In this document: positions 52,094-61,280 of the stretch, piece after piece
Position numbering within the stretch: the first letter of the stretch is position 1
Layout of the letters: each line of letters begins with the position of its first letter
Source of the DNA: Acuticoccus sp965213555
Lineage (GTDB): Bacteria; Pseudomonadota; Alphaproteobacteria; Rhizobiales; Amorphaceae
Direction of reading: 5' to 3'
NCBI RefSeq assembly: GCF_965213555.1
Contig: NZ_OZ243890.1
Coordinates: 682,001 to 746,000 of the forward strand
Length of the DNA stretch: 64,000 nt
Position numbers and translations under genes: made by a program
The notes under the pieces: model-generated
Told to the model about the DNA's origin: nothing
The model's database searches: none
What the model saw: only the letters and a program-made list of their open reading frames with translations

Positions 52094-54391
52094 TCAGGCC
52101 GGCGACCGCTCCGCCTCGCGCAGCGCCTGCCACACCCGCGACGGGGTCGCCGGCATGTCGAAGGTCTCCACCCCGCGCGAGGCGAGCGCGTCGCAGACCG
52201 CGTTGAGCCCCGCGGCGAGCGCGCCGACCGAGCCCGCCTCGCCGACGCCCTTGACCTTCAGCGGGTTGAGCGCGGTCTCCACCGTGGTGAACGCCGCGCG
52301 GATCGCCGGCAGGTCGTCGGCGCGCGGGACGGCGTAGTCCATGTAGCTCGCCGACAGGAGCTGGCCGTCGCCCGGAGCGTACACCACCTCCTCCTGGAAG
52401 ACCTGGCCGAGCCCCTGGGCGACTCCGCCGTGGATCTGCCCCTCGGCGAGCTGGTGGTTGAGCACGCGGCCGATGTCCTCGATGGCGCTGTAGGCGCAGA
52501 TCGTCGTCTCGCCGGTATCAGGGTCGACCTCGACCTCGCAGACGTGGCAGCCGTTGGGGAAGGTCGCCTCCTCCGGCTTGAACGACCCGTCGCCGGCGAG
52601 CGCGTCGCCGGCCGCCGCAGCGCTCGCCGCGAGCTCGGACAGCGCGACGATGCGGTCGGTGCCGACGATGCGGAACGCGCCGTCGCCGTACTCGAGGTCG
52701 ACGTCCGACGCCTCCAGCGCATCAGCCGCCCGTTCCCTCGCCTTCCTCAGGAGGTCGTCGACGGCCGCCACCGCGGCGGAGCCGCAGGAGATCATCGCCG
52801 ACGAGCCGCCCATGCCCTTGCCCTGGGGCACGTGGTCGGTGTCGCCCTGGACGTAGGTGAAGCGCTCGGCCGGCACGCCGAGCGCCGCCGCGGCGACATC
52901 GATCAACGCGGTCTCGAGCCCCTGTCCCGCGTTGAACGCCCCTCCGTGGAGGGTGAGCGTGCCGTCCTCGCCGACGGTGAGGTTCGCGTAATCCGCGGAC
53001 GTCCGCTTGTACGGCCCGCCCGCGGCCTCCACGCACATGGCGACGCCGAGGCCGCGCAGCTTGCCGCGCGCTTCAGACTCGCGCCGCCGCTCGGGGAAGC
53101 CGGCGATGTCGGCGTGGTCGAGCCCCTCGTCCATCACGCGCGGGAAGTCGCCGCAGTCGAAGTCGAAGATGAAGGGCGAGGACCAGGGCATCTCGGCCGG
53201 CTGGATGAGGTTGATGCGCCGCAGCTCCAGGGGATCGAGGCCGAGCTTGCGGGCGGCGTGGTCCACCGTGCGCTCGATGGCGAGCGTCGCCTCGGGGCGC
53301 CCCGCACCGCGGTAGGCCGCCACCGGCGCGGTGTGGGTGAGCACCCCGGTGATCTTCGCCGCCACCGAGGGCGTCCTGTAGACGCCGGTGACGCCGCCGA
53401 TGTTGAACAGCGGCGGCTGCGAGCGGCCGGTGGCGTAGGCGCCGATGTTGGTCTCGCAGGCGACGGAGAGCGCGGTGAAGCGGCCGTCCGCGTCGAGCCC
53501 GAGGTCCACGTGCATCGTCATGTCACGCCCCGCCTCGTCGGCCAGGAAGTCCTCGGTGCGGTCGGCCGTCCAGCGCACCGGGCGGCCGAGGCGACGCGCC
53601 GCCCAGAAGGTGAGCATCTCCTCGCGCAGCGGCCCGGCCTTCATGCCGAACGAGCCGCCGACGTCCCCTGCCACCACACGGACCGCGTCCGCCGGCACGT
53701 CGAAGGCGTTGGCGACCAGGCCACGCAGCCCCTGCGGGCCCTGGTGGCTCGCGTAGAGCGCCCAGCGGTTGCCCTCGGGCCGGGCCAGCGCGCCGCGCGG
53801 CTCCATGGCCGCGGCGTTCACCCGCGAGGCGCGGGTCGAAAGGCGCACCTGGTGCGTCGAGGCGGCGAGCGCCTCCTGCGTCCTGTCCCACTCGCCGTGC
53901 GCCCACTCGAAGCCGACGTTGCCCGGGCGCTCGGCATCGACGAGCGCCGCGCCGTCCGCCAGGGCCTCGGCGACGTTCACCACCGCTCGGCCCTCGTCGT
54001 AGTCCACCTCGACGGCCTCGGCCGCGTCGAGCGCCGCCTCGTAACTCGCCGCGATCACCATGGCGACCGGCTCACCGACGAAGCGCACCGCGTCCTGCCC
54101 GAGCAGTGGCCGGGGCGTCGCGCCCCACTCGCGTCCGTCGGGCCCGGTGACCTTGAGGCCCGCCTGCACCGGACCGACGCCGTCCGCAACAAGATCCGCC
54201 GCGGTAAGCACCGCCGCGACGCCCGGCATCTGCGCGGCCGTCGTCGCGTCGATGCCGACGATGCGAGCGGCGGCATGGGGCGAGCGCACGAACACGGCGA
54301 CGAGGGCGTCCGGCTCGGTGACGTCGCCGGTGAAGCGGCCCTGCCCCGTGATGAAGCGCAGATCTTCGATCCGCCCTCGGCGATCAGTCAT
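52094..54391 (-). CDS. Xanthine dehydrogenase/CO dehydrogenase-family molybdopterin-binding large subunit
   Basis: 765 residues from ATG 54391. A molybdenum hydroxylase large subunit (MoCD). Seen: the fold beginning RRGRIEDLRFITGQGRFTGD, GDVGGSFGMKAG (the GGFGxK-type motif), AAYRGAGRPEATLAIERTVD, QGDTDHVPQGKGMGGSSAMI and the catalytic-glutamate region VKGVGEAGSVGAL. The substrate is not readable. The small [2Fe-2S] and FAD subunits that normally accompany it are absent from this window. Upstream on the same strand is an SDR gene (65 bp gap), so the two may be cotranscribed. Confidence 0.9.
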   Translation of the reverse strand: MTDRRGRIEDLRFITGQGRFTGDVTEPDALVAVFVRSPHAAARIVGIDATTAAQMPGVAAVLTAADLVADGVGPVQAGLKVTGPDGREWGATPRPLLGQDAVRFVGEPVAMVIAASYEAALDAAEAVEVDYDEGRAVVNVAEALADGAALVDAERPGNVGFEWAHGEWDRTQEALAASTHQVRLSTRASRVNAAAMEPRGALARPEGNRWALYASHQGPQGLRGLVANAFDVPADAVRVVAGDVGGSFGMKAGPLREEMLTFWAARRLGRPVRWTADRTEDFLADEAGRDMTMHVDLGLDADGRFTALSVACETNIGAYATGRSQPPLFNIGGVTGVYRTPSVAAKITGVLTHTAPVAAYRGAGRPEATLAIERTVDHAARKLGLDPLELRRINLIQPAEMPWSSPFIFDFDCGDFPRVMDEGLDHADIAGFPERRRESEARGKLRGLGVAMCVEAAGGPYKRTSADYANLTVGEDGTLTLHGGAFNAGQGLETALIDVAAAALGVPAERFTYVQGDTDHVPQGKGMGGSSAMISCGSAAVAAVDDLLRKARERAADALEASDVDLEYGDGAFRIVGTDRIVALSELAASAAAAGDALAGDGSFKPEEATFPNGCHVCEVEVDPDTGETTICAYSAIEDIGRVLNHQLAEGQIHGGVAQGLGQVFQEEVVYAPGDGQLLSASYMDYAVPRADDLPAIRAAFTTVETALNPLKVKGVGEAGSVGALAAGLNAVCDALASRGVETFDMPATPSRVWQALREAERSPA

Positions 54392-54456
54392 GGCGAGCCC
54401 TTCTGTTGTCGATGGATGGATCTGGGGCAGGAACGGCCAACAAGGCAACCCGACGA

Positions 54457-55233
54457 TCAGCTCAGCGACTGCGTGTCGCCGTCGATGGAGATCGCCTGGC
54501 CCGAGATGGTGCGGCCGCGCGGCGAGCACAGGAACAGGATCTGGTCGGCGAGCTGACGCGCCGTGACCATGGTGCGCAGCGACACGTTCCTCACCGCCGA
54601 CGCACGCACCCGCGCGACGTCCATGTTGTTCGCCCGCGCCCTCGCCTCGAACACGCGCTCGATGCGATCGCCCTCGACGAGGCCGGGCAGGATGGCGTTG
54701 CAGCGGATGCCGTGCGGCCCGAGCTCCGCCGCGAGGGACTTGGTGAGGCCGATGACGCCCCACTTGGCAGCCGCGTAGGGCGTGCGTAGGGGGAAGCCGA
54801 ACTTGCCCGCCGCCGACGACAGGTTGACGATGGAGGCGTTGTCGCTCGCCTTGAGGTGCGGCACGGCGAGGCGCGTGCAGTTGAACTGGCCCGTGAGGCA
54901 GACCGCGAGGCAGTCGTCCCAGTCGGCCGGTTCGATGCCATCAACCGGGCCAGTCGGCCCCGCGATCCCCGCGTTGTTGATGAGGACGTCGAGGCCGCCG
55001 AGCGTGCTCAGCGCGTCCTCGAACAGGCGGCCGACCGCGTCGCGGTCGGCGACGTCAGCCACCGTGCTGGTGACGGCGGGGTCGCTCTCGCCGAGCGCGG
55101 ACAGCATCGCCTCGTCGACGTCGCAGGCGTGGACGCGCGCGCCCTCCTCCACGAAGGCGCGGGCGACCTCGCGGCCGATGCCGGAGGCGCCCGCGGTGAC
55201 GAGCACCCTGAGGCCTGCGATGCCAAGGTCCAC
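54457..55233 (-). CDS. SDR family oxidoreductase
   Basis: 258 residues from GTG 55233. A classical short-chain dehydrogenase: cofactor loop VTAGASGIGREVA, ADVADRD suggesting NAD(H) preference, NNAGIAG, catalytic Ser in VNLSSAAG and Tyr/Lys in TPYAAAKWG, then LPGLVEGDR. The substrate is probably a small alcohol or hydroxy acid. It is divergent from the 3-hydroxyacyl-CoA dehydrogenase-like gene across a 217-bp gap with no other feature. Confidence 0.93.
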   Translation of the reverse strand: MDLGIAGLRVLVTAGASGIGREVARAFVEEGARVHACDVDEAMLSALGESDPAVTSTVADVADRDAVGRLFEDALSTLGGLDVLINNAGIAGPTGPVDGIEPADWDDCLAVCLTGQFNCTRLAVPHLKASDNASIVNLSSAAGKFGFPLRTPYAAAKWGVIGLTKSLAAELGPHGIRCNAILPGLVEGDRIERVFEARARANNMDVARVRASAVRNVSLRTMVTARQLADQILFLCSPRGRTISGQAISIDGDTQSLS

Positions 55234-55450
55234 GGTGCCCTCCCGTCGCCGTCGCCCGGCCTCACGGGGCTGGAGCCCTCGACAAAGCTGCGCTGCTCGT
55301 CCAGCCTAGGTGCGCGGTCTCGACGCATCAAGGTATCCGCCGCAACGGTGCGCACGTGCCCTCGTCGAGGCCGCGCTGCTGCCGCTGCGCTCGGCCTAGA
55401 GGCAGCCGCGACGGGGCGCGACGTCGCCCGAGGCAACGGACGGGAGGGCC

Positions 55451-56389
55451 ATGCCGAAGGTCTCCATCGTCGGCGCTGGCCTCATCGGCCGCGCCTTCGC
55501 CATGGTGTTCGCCCGTGCCGGGTGGGATGCTGCGCTGTTCGACCCGGTCGCCGGCGTCGCCGAGGCGGCCCGGGCGGCCTGCCACAGCGGGCTCGTCGCC
55601 CTCGCCGAGCACGGGTTGTGCGAGGACCCCGCCGGAGCGCACGCGCGCCTCACCGTCGCAGGGACGCTGGCCGAGGCCCTCGACGGCGCCGAGCACGTGC
55701 AGGAGAGCGGGCCGGAGCGCCCTGAGGTCAAGCGCGAGCTGTTCGCCGAGCTCGACAGGCTGGCGTCGCGCGATGCCGTCCTCGCGTCCTCCACCTCGGC
55801 GATCCAGTGTTCCCTGTTCACCGAGGCGCTCGACGGGCGGCACCGCTGCCTCGTCGCCCACCCGGTGAACCCGCCCCACCTCGTACCCGTGGTCGAGCTT
55901 TCCGGCGCGCCGTGGACCGACCCCGCCGCACTGGAGCGCGCCCGCGCCACCTTCGACGCGATCGGCATGGCGCCCGTCACCGTGCTGAAGGAGATCGACG
56001 GGTTCATCCTGAACCGCCTGCAGGCGGCGCTGCTGTCGGAGGCGTTCCGCCTCGTCGCAGAGGGTTACGTCTCCCCGCAGGACCTCGACCGCACCGTCGC
56101 CGACGGGCTCGGCCTCAGGTGGTCGTTCATGGGACCGTTCCAGACCATCGAGCTCAACGCCCCCGGCGGCGCGCCCGACTACTGCACGCGCTACGCCCCG
56201 TTCTTCCGCCGCGTGGCGCCCGAGCTCGGCGGCGCCACCGCGTGGACCGAGGAGACCATCGCCGCATGCCTCGGGGCGTGGGGCGGGCCGCGCAGTGTTG
56301 AGGAGCTCGAGGCCAAGTCGCGGTGGCGCGACGATCGCCTCGCCGCGCTCGCCGCCCACAAGTCGGCGCAGAAGACCGTGCAACGCTAG
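55451..56389 (+). CDS. 3-hydroxyacyl-CoA dehydrogenase family protein, L-carnitine dehydrogenase-like
   Basis: 312 residues from ATG 55451, with GGGAGGG about 5 bases upstream. The N-terminal Rossmann domain has VSIVGAGLIGRAFAMVFARA; LASSTSAIQCSLF, the catalytic-His segment VAHPVNPPHLVPVVEL and GFILNRLQAALLSEAFRLV follow. Related enzymes oxidise L-carnitine, L-gulonate (lambda-crystallin) or 3-hydroxyacyl-CoA. The following BKACE gene, 9 bp away, favours a beta-hydroxy acid such as carnitine. The C-terminal thioesterase domain seen fused in some rhizobial carnitine dehydrogenases is absent. Confidence 0.87.
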   Translation: MPKVSIVGAGLIGRAFAMVFARAGWDAALFDPVAGVAEAARAACHSGLVALAEHGLCEDPAGAHARLTVAGTLAEALDGAEHVQESGPERPEVKRELFAELDRLASRDAVLASSTSAIQCSLFTEALDGRHRCLVAHPVNPPHLVPVVELSGAPWTDPAALERARATFDAIGMAPVTVLKEIDGFILNRLQAALLSEAFRLVAEGYVSPQDLDRTVADGLGLRWSFMGPFQTIELNAPGGAPDYCTRYAPFFRRVAPELGGATAWTEETIAACLGAWGGPRSVEELEAKSRWRDDRLAALAAHKSAQKTVQR

Positions 56390-56398
56390 GAGCCCGTC

Positions 56399-57325
56399 AT
56401 GCCATCCAAGGTCATCATCACCTGCGCCGTGACCGGCTCGATCCACACGCCGTCCATGTCGCCGCACCTGCCGGTGACCGCGGAGGAGATCGCCGATGCC
56501 GCGGTGGGCGCGGCCGAGGCAGGCGCCGCCATCGTCCACCTGCACGCCCGCGACCCGAAGGACGGGCGCCCGGACCAGTCCACCGACGCGTTCGCCCCGT
56601 TCCTGCGCGTCATCAAGCAACGCTCGGACTGCGTCATCAACATCACGACGGGAGGCGCGGCGACGATGACGGTGGAGGAGCGCGCCCGCCCCGCGCAGGT
56701 GTTCAAGCCCGAGGTCGCCTCGCTCAACATGGGCACGATGAACTTCGGGCTCTACCCGATGCTGAACCGCTTCAAGGAGTTCCAGCACGACTGGGAGCGC
56801 CCGTACCTCGAGGGCTCGCGCGAGCGCATCTTCAAGAACACCTTCGCCGACATCGAGCACATCCTGACCTCGTGCCGCGAGAACGGCACGCGCTTCGAGA
56901 TCGAGTGCTACGACATCGGCCACCTCTACACCCTGGCGCACTTCGTGGACCGCGGCCTCGTGGAGCCGCCGTTCTTCGTGCAGTCGGTGTTCGGCATCCT
57001 CGGCGGCATCGGCGCCCACCCCGAGGACGTCGCCCACATGCGCCGCACCGCCGACCGGCTGTTCGGCACGGACTATCGCTGGTCCGTGCTCGGCGCGGGG
57101 CGCAACCAGATGGTGGTGGCGGCGATCGCCGCGGCCATGGGCGGCAACGTGCGTGTCGGCCTCGAGGACTCGCTGTGGGCCGGGCGGGGACGGCTCGCCC
57201 AGTCCAACGCCGAACAGGTGACCATCGCCCGGGGCATCATCGAAGGGTTGGGGCTGGAGATCGCGACGCCCGAGGAGGCGCGCGAGATCCTGTCGCTGAA
57301 GGGTGGCGACCGCGTCGAGTTCTGA
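56399..57325 (+). CDS. Beta-keto acid cleavage enzyme (BKACE, DUF849 family)
   Basis: 308 residues from ATG 56399. A zinc-dependent TIM-barrel enzyme that condenses a beta-keto acid with acetyl-CoA and cleaves it (3-keto-5-aminohexanoate cleavage enzyme is the founder; other members act on dehydrocarnitine). Seen: VIITCAVTGSIHTPSMSPHL, zinc-binding HLHARDPKDGRPDQS, ITTGGAATMTVEERA, SLNMGTMNFG, EIECYDIGHLY, and the C-terminal VRVGLEDSLWAGRGRLA. It follows the dehydrogenase at 9 bp, so the two probably oxidise and then cleave the same substrate. A CTAG palindrome begins 2 bp after the stop. Confidence 0.93.
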   Translation: MPSKVIITCAVTGSIHTPSMSPHLPVTAEEIADAAVGAAEAGAAIVHLHARDPKDGRPDQSTDAFAPFLRVIKQRSDCVINITTGGAATMTVEERARPAQVFKPEVASLNMGTMNFGLYPMLNRFKEFQHDWERPYLEGSRERIFKNTFADIEHILTSCRENGTRFEIECYDIGHLYTLAHFVDRGLVEPPFFVQSVFGILGGIGAHPEDVAHMRRTADRLFGTDYRWSVLGAGRNQMVVAAIAAAMGGNVRVGLEDSLWAGRGRLAQSNAEQVTIARGIIEGLGLEIATPEEAREILSLKGGDRVEF

Positions 57326-57326
57326 C

Positions 57327-57372
57327 GCTAGAGCAACTTATCTGGGTCTGAGGAGACCCAGGATGCTCTAGC
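57327..57372. repeat. CTAG-ended imperfect palindrome, copy 2
   Basis: GCTAGAGC...GCTCTAGC with inner TGGGTCT/AGACCCA arms, the reverse complement of the copy at 12894-12939 except for a few bases. It starts 2 bp after the BKACE stop and may serve as its terminator. Confidence 0.85.
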
Positions 57373-57392
57373 GGCCCGGCTTGTCGCGCACC

Positions 57393-57430
57393 GCTCGAGC
57401 GGCTTGGGTTTGAGCGGAACCACCCGACCC
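57393..57430. repeat. GAGCGG/GGAACCACC short repeat, copy 2
   Basis: GCTCGAGCGGCTTGGGTTTG then AGCGGAACCACC matches the reverse strand of 12950-13001 in its GCGGAACCACC core. Again it stands next to a CTAG palindrome (57327-57372), so the two elements may travel or be selected together. Confidence 0.6.
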
Positions 57431-57436
57431 CATGAA

Positions 57437-58130
57437 GACCCCCCGATCCACGAGCTAGGCGGCGGACACGGTTCGCGGCGATCCAGATGCGGATCGCCGC
57501 GAGGGTGATGGCGGCGGGTTGTCAGGCCGGCGATCGGACCGCGGCGATGTCCTTGCAGATCACGCGTGGCGGGATTTGGCCCATGCGCCGCATCCGCTCG
57601 CGTGCGCGCGGATCGCGTTGGTGCCCTATGCCCGGTCGGCGATGAGGATGGAGCCTGGCGCTCCGACTGTCGATCAGGCAGAGGGCGGCGGTGCATCGCC
57701 GGCCTGTCCGGCGTCAGCGCAACGCGGATCGGTCGCCCCTCGGCATCAACGAAAGCGTGGATCTTCGTGGTCAGGCCGCCGCGGGAACGGCCCATGCAGC
57801 GTTCGTCCCCGCCCCCCTTTGCAAGGCGGCGCCGTGCTGATGGACGCGCACGCATGAGGCGTCGATCATGACGATGTCGCGGTCGTAGCTTCCGACACGG
57901 CTGCAGGATGCGGGCCGAGATCCCCTTCGCCCGCCATCGGACGAAGGGGTTGAAGAGCATCGTGCGTGGTCCGGAGCGCTCGGGCAGGTCGCGCCAGGGC
58001 GACCCGGTCCGGAACCGCCAAAGGATGCCGTCGATCACCCGTCGGTCGTCGACCCGAGGCACGCCCCTTCGTCGGCAAGAGCGGCTGGATGATCGCCCCA
58101 CTCCGCGTCGCTTAAATCGTGCCGGTCCGT
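57437..58130 (-). pseudogene. Degenerate IS5-family transposase
   Basis: Pieces of an IS5/IS427-type DDE transposase are legible in different minus frames. The N-terminal helix-turn-helix part has a base insertion in HDLSDAEW(A)IIQPLL. Then come RVDDRRVIDGILWRFRTGSP, WRDLPERSGPRTMLFNPFVR and, after a gap, CMGRSRGGLTTKIHAFVDAE with GRPIRVALTP of the catalytic domain. Several frameshifts separate these parts and the C-terminal third is not recognisable in one frame. It cannot encode an active transposase. CTAG palindromes lie on both sides. Confidence 0.8.
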
Positions 58131-58197
58131 GTCGGTCCCTGCGTGAACGAGGGCAGACCAAACCCGATGAGATTTGACCGATCGTTGATCGGAAGGC

Positions 58198-58241
58198 CTA
58201 GCGCATCACATCGGGGTCCGAGAAGACCCCGGATGCGCTAG
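58198..58241. repeat. CTAG-ended imperfect palindrome, copy 3 (diverged)
   Basis: CTAGCGCATC...GATGCGCTAG with inner GGGGTC/GACCCC arms. Same architecture as copies 1 and 2 but about a quarter of the bases differ. It contains the TAG stop codon of the molybdopterin oxidoreductase (58238-58240). Confidence 0.8.
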
Positions 58242-60316
58242 TCGGAAAGCGCGGCAAGCGAGACCCGCGTGTCGTGGAAGGCGGCACCGCCGTAGGGGGC
58301 GACTTGATCGGCTCCCGTCAGCGTGTTGATGCCCTGCCCGCCCTCGAAGGCCCGGTTGCGGTGGAGCCCCTCGCAGACGAGCGTGCGGCGCTTCACGCCG
58401 CCGAACAGCGTGGCGGTGACCGTCACGGCGCCCCGCGCGTTGGCGAGCCGCACGCGCGAGCCGTCGGCAATCCCGGCGTCAGCCGCGTCGTCGGGGTGCA
58501 CGAGGACGGTCGGCACACCCTCCCGTTTCAACGAACCCGGCGTATCGTTGAACGTCGAGTTGAGGAACGATCGGGCGGGCGCGGTCACCAGGCGGAACGG
58601 CTCCCCCTCGCTCGGCGCCTCGATGACCTCCCAGTGGTCCGGGAACGTCGGCATCCGCTCCACCGGACCCATGGGCCCCGCGTTCGGTGCGGGCACCGAT
58701 GCCCAGTCGGGACGGAAGTGGAACTTGCCGTCGGCGTGGGCGAAGCCCTCGAGGTAGTGCGCCCGGTCGAACGGGGGCTGGACGTCGACGAAGCCGTCGC
58801 GGTCGAGCGCAGCCATGTCGAGCCCGGATGCGCGCACCATCCACTCGATGTGCTCACGCGGGCTCATCTCGAAGCCGGGATGCTCGCCGCCGACCCTGTG
58901 GGCGATCTCGCGCTGGACGAAGGCATTCTCGCGGCACTCGCCCGGCGCGTCGACGAGCTTGGGGCCGAGCAGGAGGTGGCTGTGTCCGCCGCCCCTGTAG
59001 ACGTCGTCGTGCTCGGTGAACATCGTCGCTGGCAGCACCACGTCGGCCATCGCCGCGGTCTCGGTCATCATCTGCTCATGGACGACGACGAAGAGGTCCT
59101 CGCGGGCGAACCCCTCCCGCACGCGCGCCTGCTCGGGGGCCACAACCATCGGGTTGGTGTTCTGGATCAGCATCGCGTCCACCGGCGGCCCGCCCTGCAA
59201 CGCGTCGGGGTCGCCAGTGAGGATGCGCCCGATCTGGGACTGGTCGAGCCGCCGCGTCGTGGGGTCGACGACGTCGGTCCCCTCGATCATCGTCTTGTCG
59301 AGCTTGAAGATCGCCCCGTTGTTGTGGAACGCGCCGCCGCCCTCGTGCTGCCAGGAGCCGAGCACCGTCGCGATCGATGCCGCCGCGTGCATCGCCACCG
59401 TCCCGTTGCGCTGCCGCGTGAAGCCGTAGCCGAGGCGGAAGTAGCTCCGTGGCGTGGTGCCGACCAGCTTGGCGAACGCCTCGATCTCCTCCACCGACAG
59501 CCCGGTGATGGCCGCCGCCCACTCGGGCGTCCGCGTTGCAAGGTGCGCCTCGAGCCCGGCGGGATCGTCGGCGTACCGCGCCATGTACCCGCGGTCGGCG
59601 TGCCCGTCGCGGAAGGCGACGTGCATGACCGCGCAGGCGAGCGCCGCGTCGGTGCCGGGGCGCAGCACGAGGCCGAGGTCGGCCTGGCGCACGGTGTCGT
59701 TCTCGTAGACGTCGATCACCACGATCTTCGCCCCGCGCGACTTGCGGGCATGGGAGGCGTGGGTCATCACGTTGACCTGGGTTGCCACCGCGTTGGTGCC
59801 CCAGATCACCAGGCAGTCGGTCACACGCATCTCGCGCGGGTCGGGCCCGGCAAGGCGCCCCGTGCCGGCGATGAAGCCGGTCCATGCCATGTTCGTGCAG
59901 ATGGTGTCGTGCTGGCGCGAGTAGCCCTTGGCGTGGCGCAGGCGATGGATGCCATCACGCTGCACGAGGCCCATGGTGCCAGCGTAGTGGTAGGGCCAGA
60001 CCGCCTGCGGCCCGTGGGCCCGTTCCGCGGCAAGGAACCGCTCGCCGATGAGGTCGAGCGCGTCGGCCCAGGAGATGAACTCGAAGTCGCCGGAACCCTT
60101 GGGGCCGGTCCTGCGCAGCGGCGCCGTCAATCGGTCGGGGTGGTGGGCTCGCTCGGCGTAGCGCGCGACCTTCGCGCAGATGACGCCGGCGGTGTAGGTG
60201 TTGTCGGCCGCACCGCGAACTCGGCCGATCCGGCCGTCCGCGACCTCAACCTCGAGGGCGCACACCGACGGGCAGTCGTGCGGGCAGGCCGAACGCAGGC
60301 GGACGGACGCGGTCAT
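58238..60316 (-). CDS. Molybdopterin oxidoreductase (DMSO reductase superfamily) with N-terminal [4Fe-4S] site
   Basis: 692 residues from ATG 60316. The N-terminal cluster ligands are C11, C15, C19 and C47 (ACPHDCPSVCALEVE, then GVICAKVARY). LVIWGTNAVATQVN, DVYENDTVRQADLGLVLRPG, the ADVVLPATMFTEHDDVYRGG pattern, and a C-terminal MopB-binding domain (LNSTFNDTP, VRLANARGAVTVTATLFGG) follow. There is no Tat signal and no separate electron-transfer subunit nearby, suggesting a cytoplasmic single-subunit member. Substrate unknown. The stop lies inside a CTAG palindrome. Confidence 0.9.
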   Translation of the reverse strand: MTASVRLRSACPHDCPSVCALEVEVADGRIGRVRGAADNTYTAGVICAKVARYAERAHHPDRLTAPLRRTGPKGSGDFEFISWADALDLIGERFLAAERAHGPQAVWPYHYAGTMGLVQRDGIHRLRHAKGYSRQHDTICTNMAWTGFIAGTGRLAGPDPREMRVTDCLVIWGTNAVATQVNVMTHASHARKSRGAKIVVIDVYENDTVRQADLGLVLRPGTDAALACAVMHVAFRDGHADRGYMARYADDPAGLEAHLATRTPEWAAAITGLSVEEIEAFAKLVGTTPRSYFRLGYGFTRQRNGTVAMHAAASIATVLGSWQHEGGGAFHNNGAIFKLDKTMIEGTDVVDPTTRRLDQSQIGRILTGDPDALQGGPPVDAMLIQNTNPMVVAPEQARVREGFAREDLFVVVHEQMMTETAAMADVVLPATMFTEHDDVYRGGGHSHLLLGPKLVDAPGECRENAFVQREIAHRVGGEHPGFEMSPREHIEWMVRASGLDMAALDRDGFVDVQPPFDRAHYLEGFAHADGKFHFRPDWASVPAPNAGPMGPVERMPTFPDHWEVIEAPSEGEPFRLVTAPARSFLNSTFNDTPGSLKREGVPTVLVHPDDAADAGIADGSRVRLANARGAVTVTATLFGGVKRRTLVCEGLHRNRAFEGGQGINTLTGADQVAPYGGAAFHDTRVSLAALSD

Positions 60317-60438
60317 GTCGGCCTCCGGGGACGGTGTCGGCCGACCTTACGCCGTTGTCGAGGAGGCGCAAAGCCGAAGAGCGGCAGGATCGCGCCAGGG
60401 GGTTGGCGGCCCGTCCAGGACGGGCCGCCAGTCCTTGC

Positions 60439-60855
60439 CTACATCGGGTAGGACATGGTCACCGACGCCTCGGTGGTCTCACCCTCCATCACCTCGATGG
60501 ACGAGGAGGCGAATTCCGGCGCGCCTGCCATCATCCCGCCGGACAGGCCCCAGCCTTCCATCGGGCCGGTGTCGCCGACGGTGAAGTCGCCGTCGCCGTC
60601 CTCGTCGTGCACGACGGCCACCGCGTAGGTGCCAGGCTCGACGTCCTGGAACATCACCTCGACGGACTCGGAGTCCGCGGTCACGGTCTCGGTGTACTCG
60701 CCTTCCTTGGCGAGGAACTGATCCTCGGTCTGCAGCGCCACCAGAACGCTGCCGGGGCCCTGCTGCACGCCGTCGATGGTAACCGAGACCTCCTCGGCAA
60801 TCGCAGCGCCGGACGCGAGAACTGCGGCGGCGGTCAGCGACAGTAAGAGCTTCAT
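60439..60855 (-). CDS. DUF2141-like secreted protein
   Basis: 138 residues from ATG 60855. A Sec signal peptide (LLLSLTAAAVLASGAAIAEE) precedes a small acidic beta-sandwich: VSVTIDGVQQGPGSVLVAL, VEVMFQDVEPGTYAVAVVHD, then EDGDGDFTVGDTGPMEGWGL, which is the DUF2141 hallmark, and a C-terminal VTMSYPM. The function of the family is unknown; a calcium-binding-like DxDxDG stretch is present. It is 122 bp upstream of the molybdopterin oxidoreductase on the same strand. Confidence 0.87.
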   Translation of the reverse strand: MKLLLSLTAAAVLASGAAIAEEVSVTIDGVQQGPGSVLVALQTEDQFLAKEGEYTETVTADSESVEVMFQDVEPGTYAVAVVHDEDGDGDFTVGDTGPMEGWGLSGGMMAGAPEFASSSIEVMEGETTEASVTMSYPM

Positions 60856-61280
60856 GGTGTATCTCCCATTGAGTTGCAGGAGCGCAACGCTTCACAAACG
60901 GCCGGCATGTGTTTCTGTTCGCAGCCTGGGCAGCGATCGGCATGGTCTAAATCGACGCAAGACGGACCCACTCACCCGTCTGCCGGTCCTCGATGGTGCC
61001 GGGCAACACCCAGCGTGGGCTGAGCAGGCACCCTTGACCCCTCCCTAAGCCGCGCCGGTGCGCCGGTCGCGGAACGCAGCGCCTGCGGCGACGTAGACGC
61101 TGAGCCGACAACCACCGGCCACGCCGCTGAGCGACCGGGAGGGCCCTGGCCTGGCACGCCCGACCCGACGGACCGGCCGACGCGGCCGCTTGGCGACGCA
61201 GGCCGATCGCATTGGCTGCGGTTGTCCCGCCGTGCAGCCATCGGCTACCCCTCCCCGTCGACCGCAAGCGAAGGCCGCCC
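60856..61280. other. Divergent intergenic stretch without recognised gene
   Basis: 425 bases between the DUF2141 gene (minus) and the MoxR gene (plus). It presumably holds promoters for both. A minus-strand stretch ending at a stop near 60950 reads PRWVLPGTIEDRQTGEWVRL, which looks protein-like, but it has no credible start and I cannot assign it. Nothing else is supported. Confidence 0.5.

Noticed and set aside
51965..54556. 863-codon plus-strand frame opposite the molybdenum hydroxylase
   Set aside because: Antisense shadow of a clearly homologous minus-strand gene.
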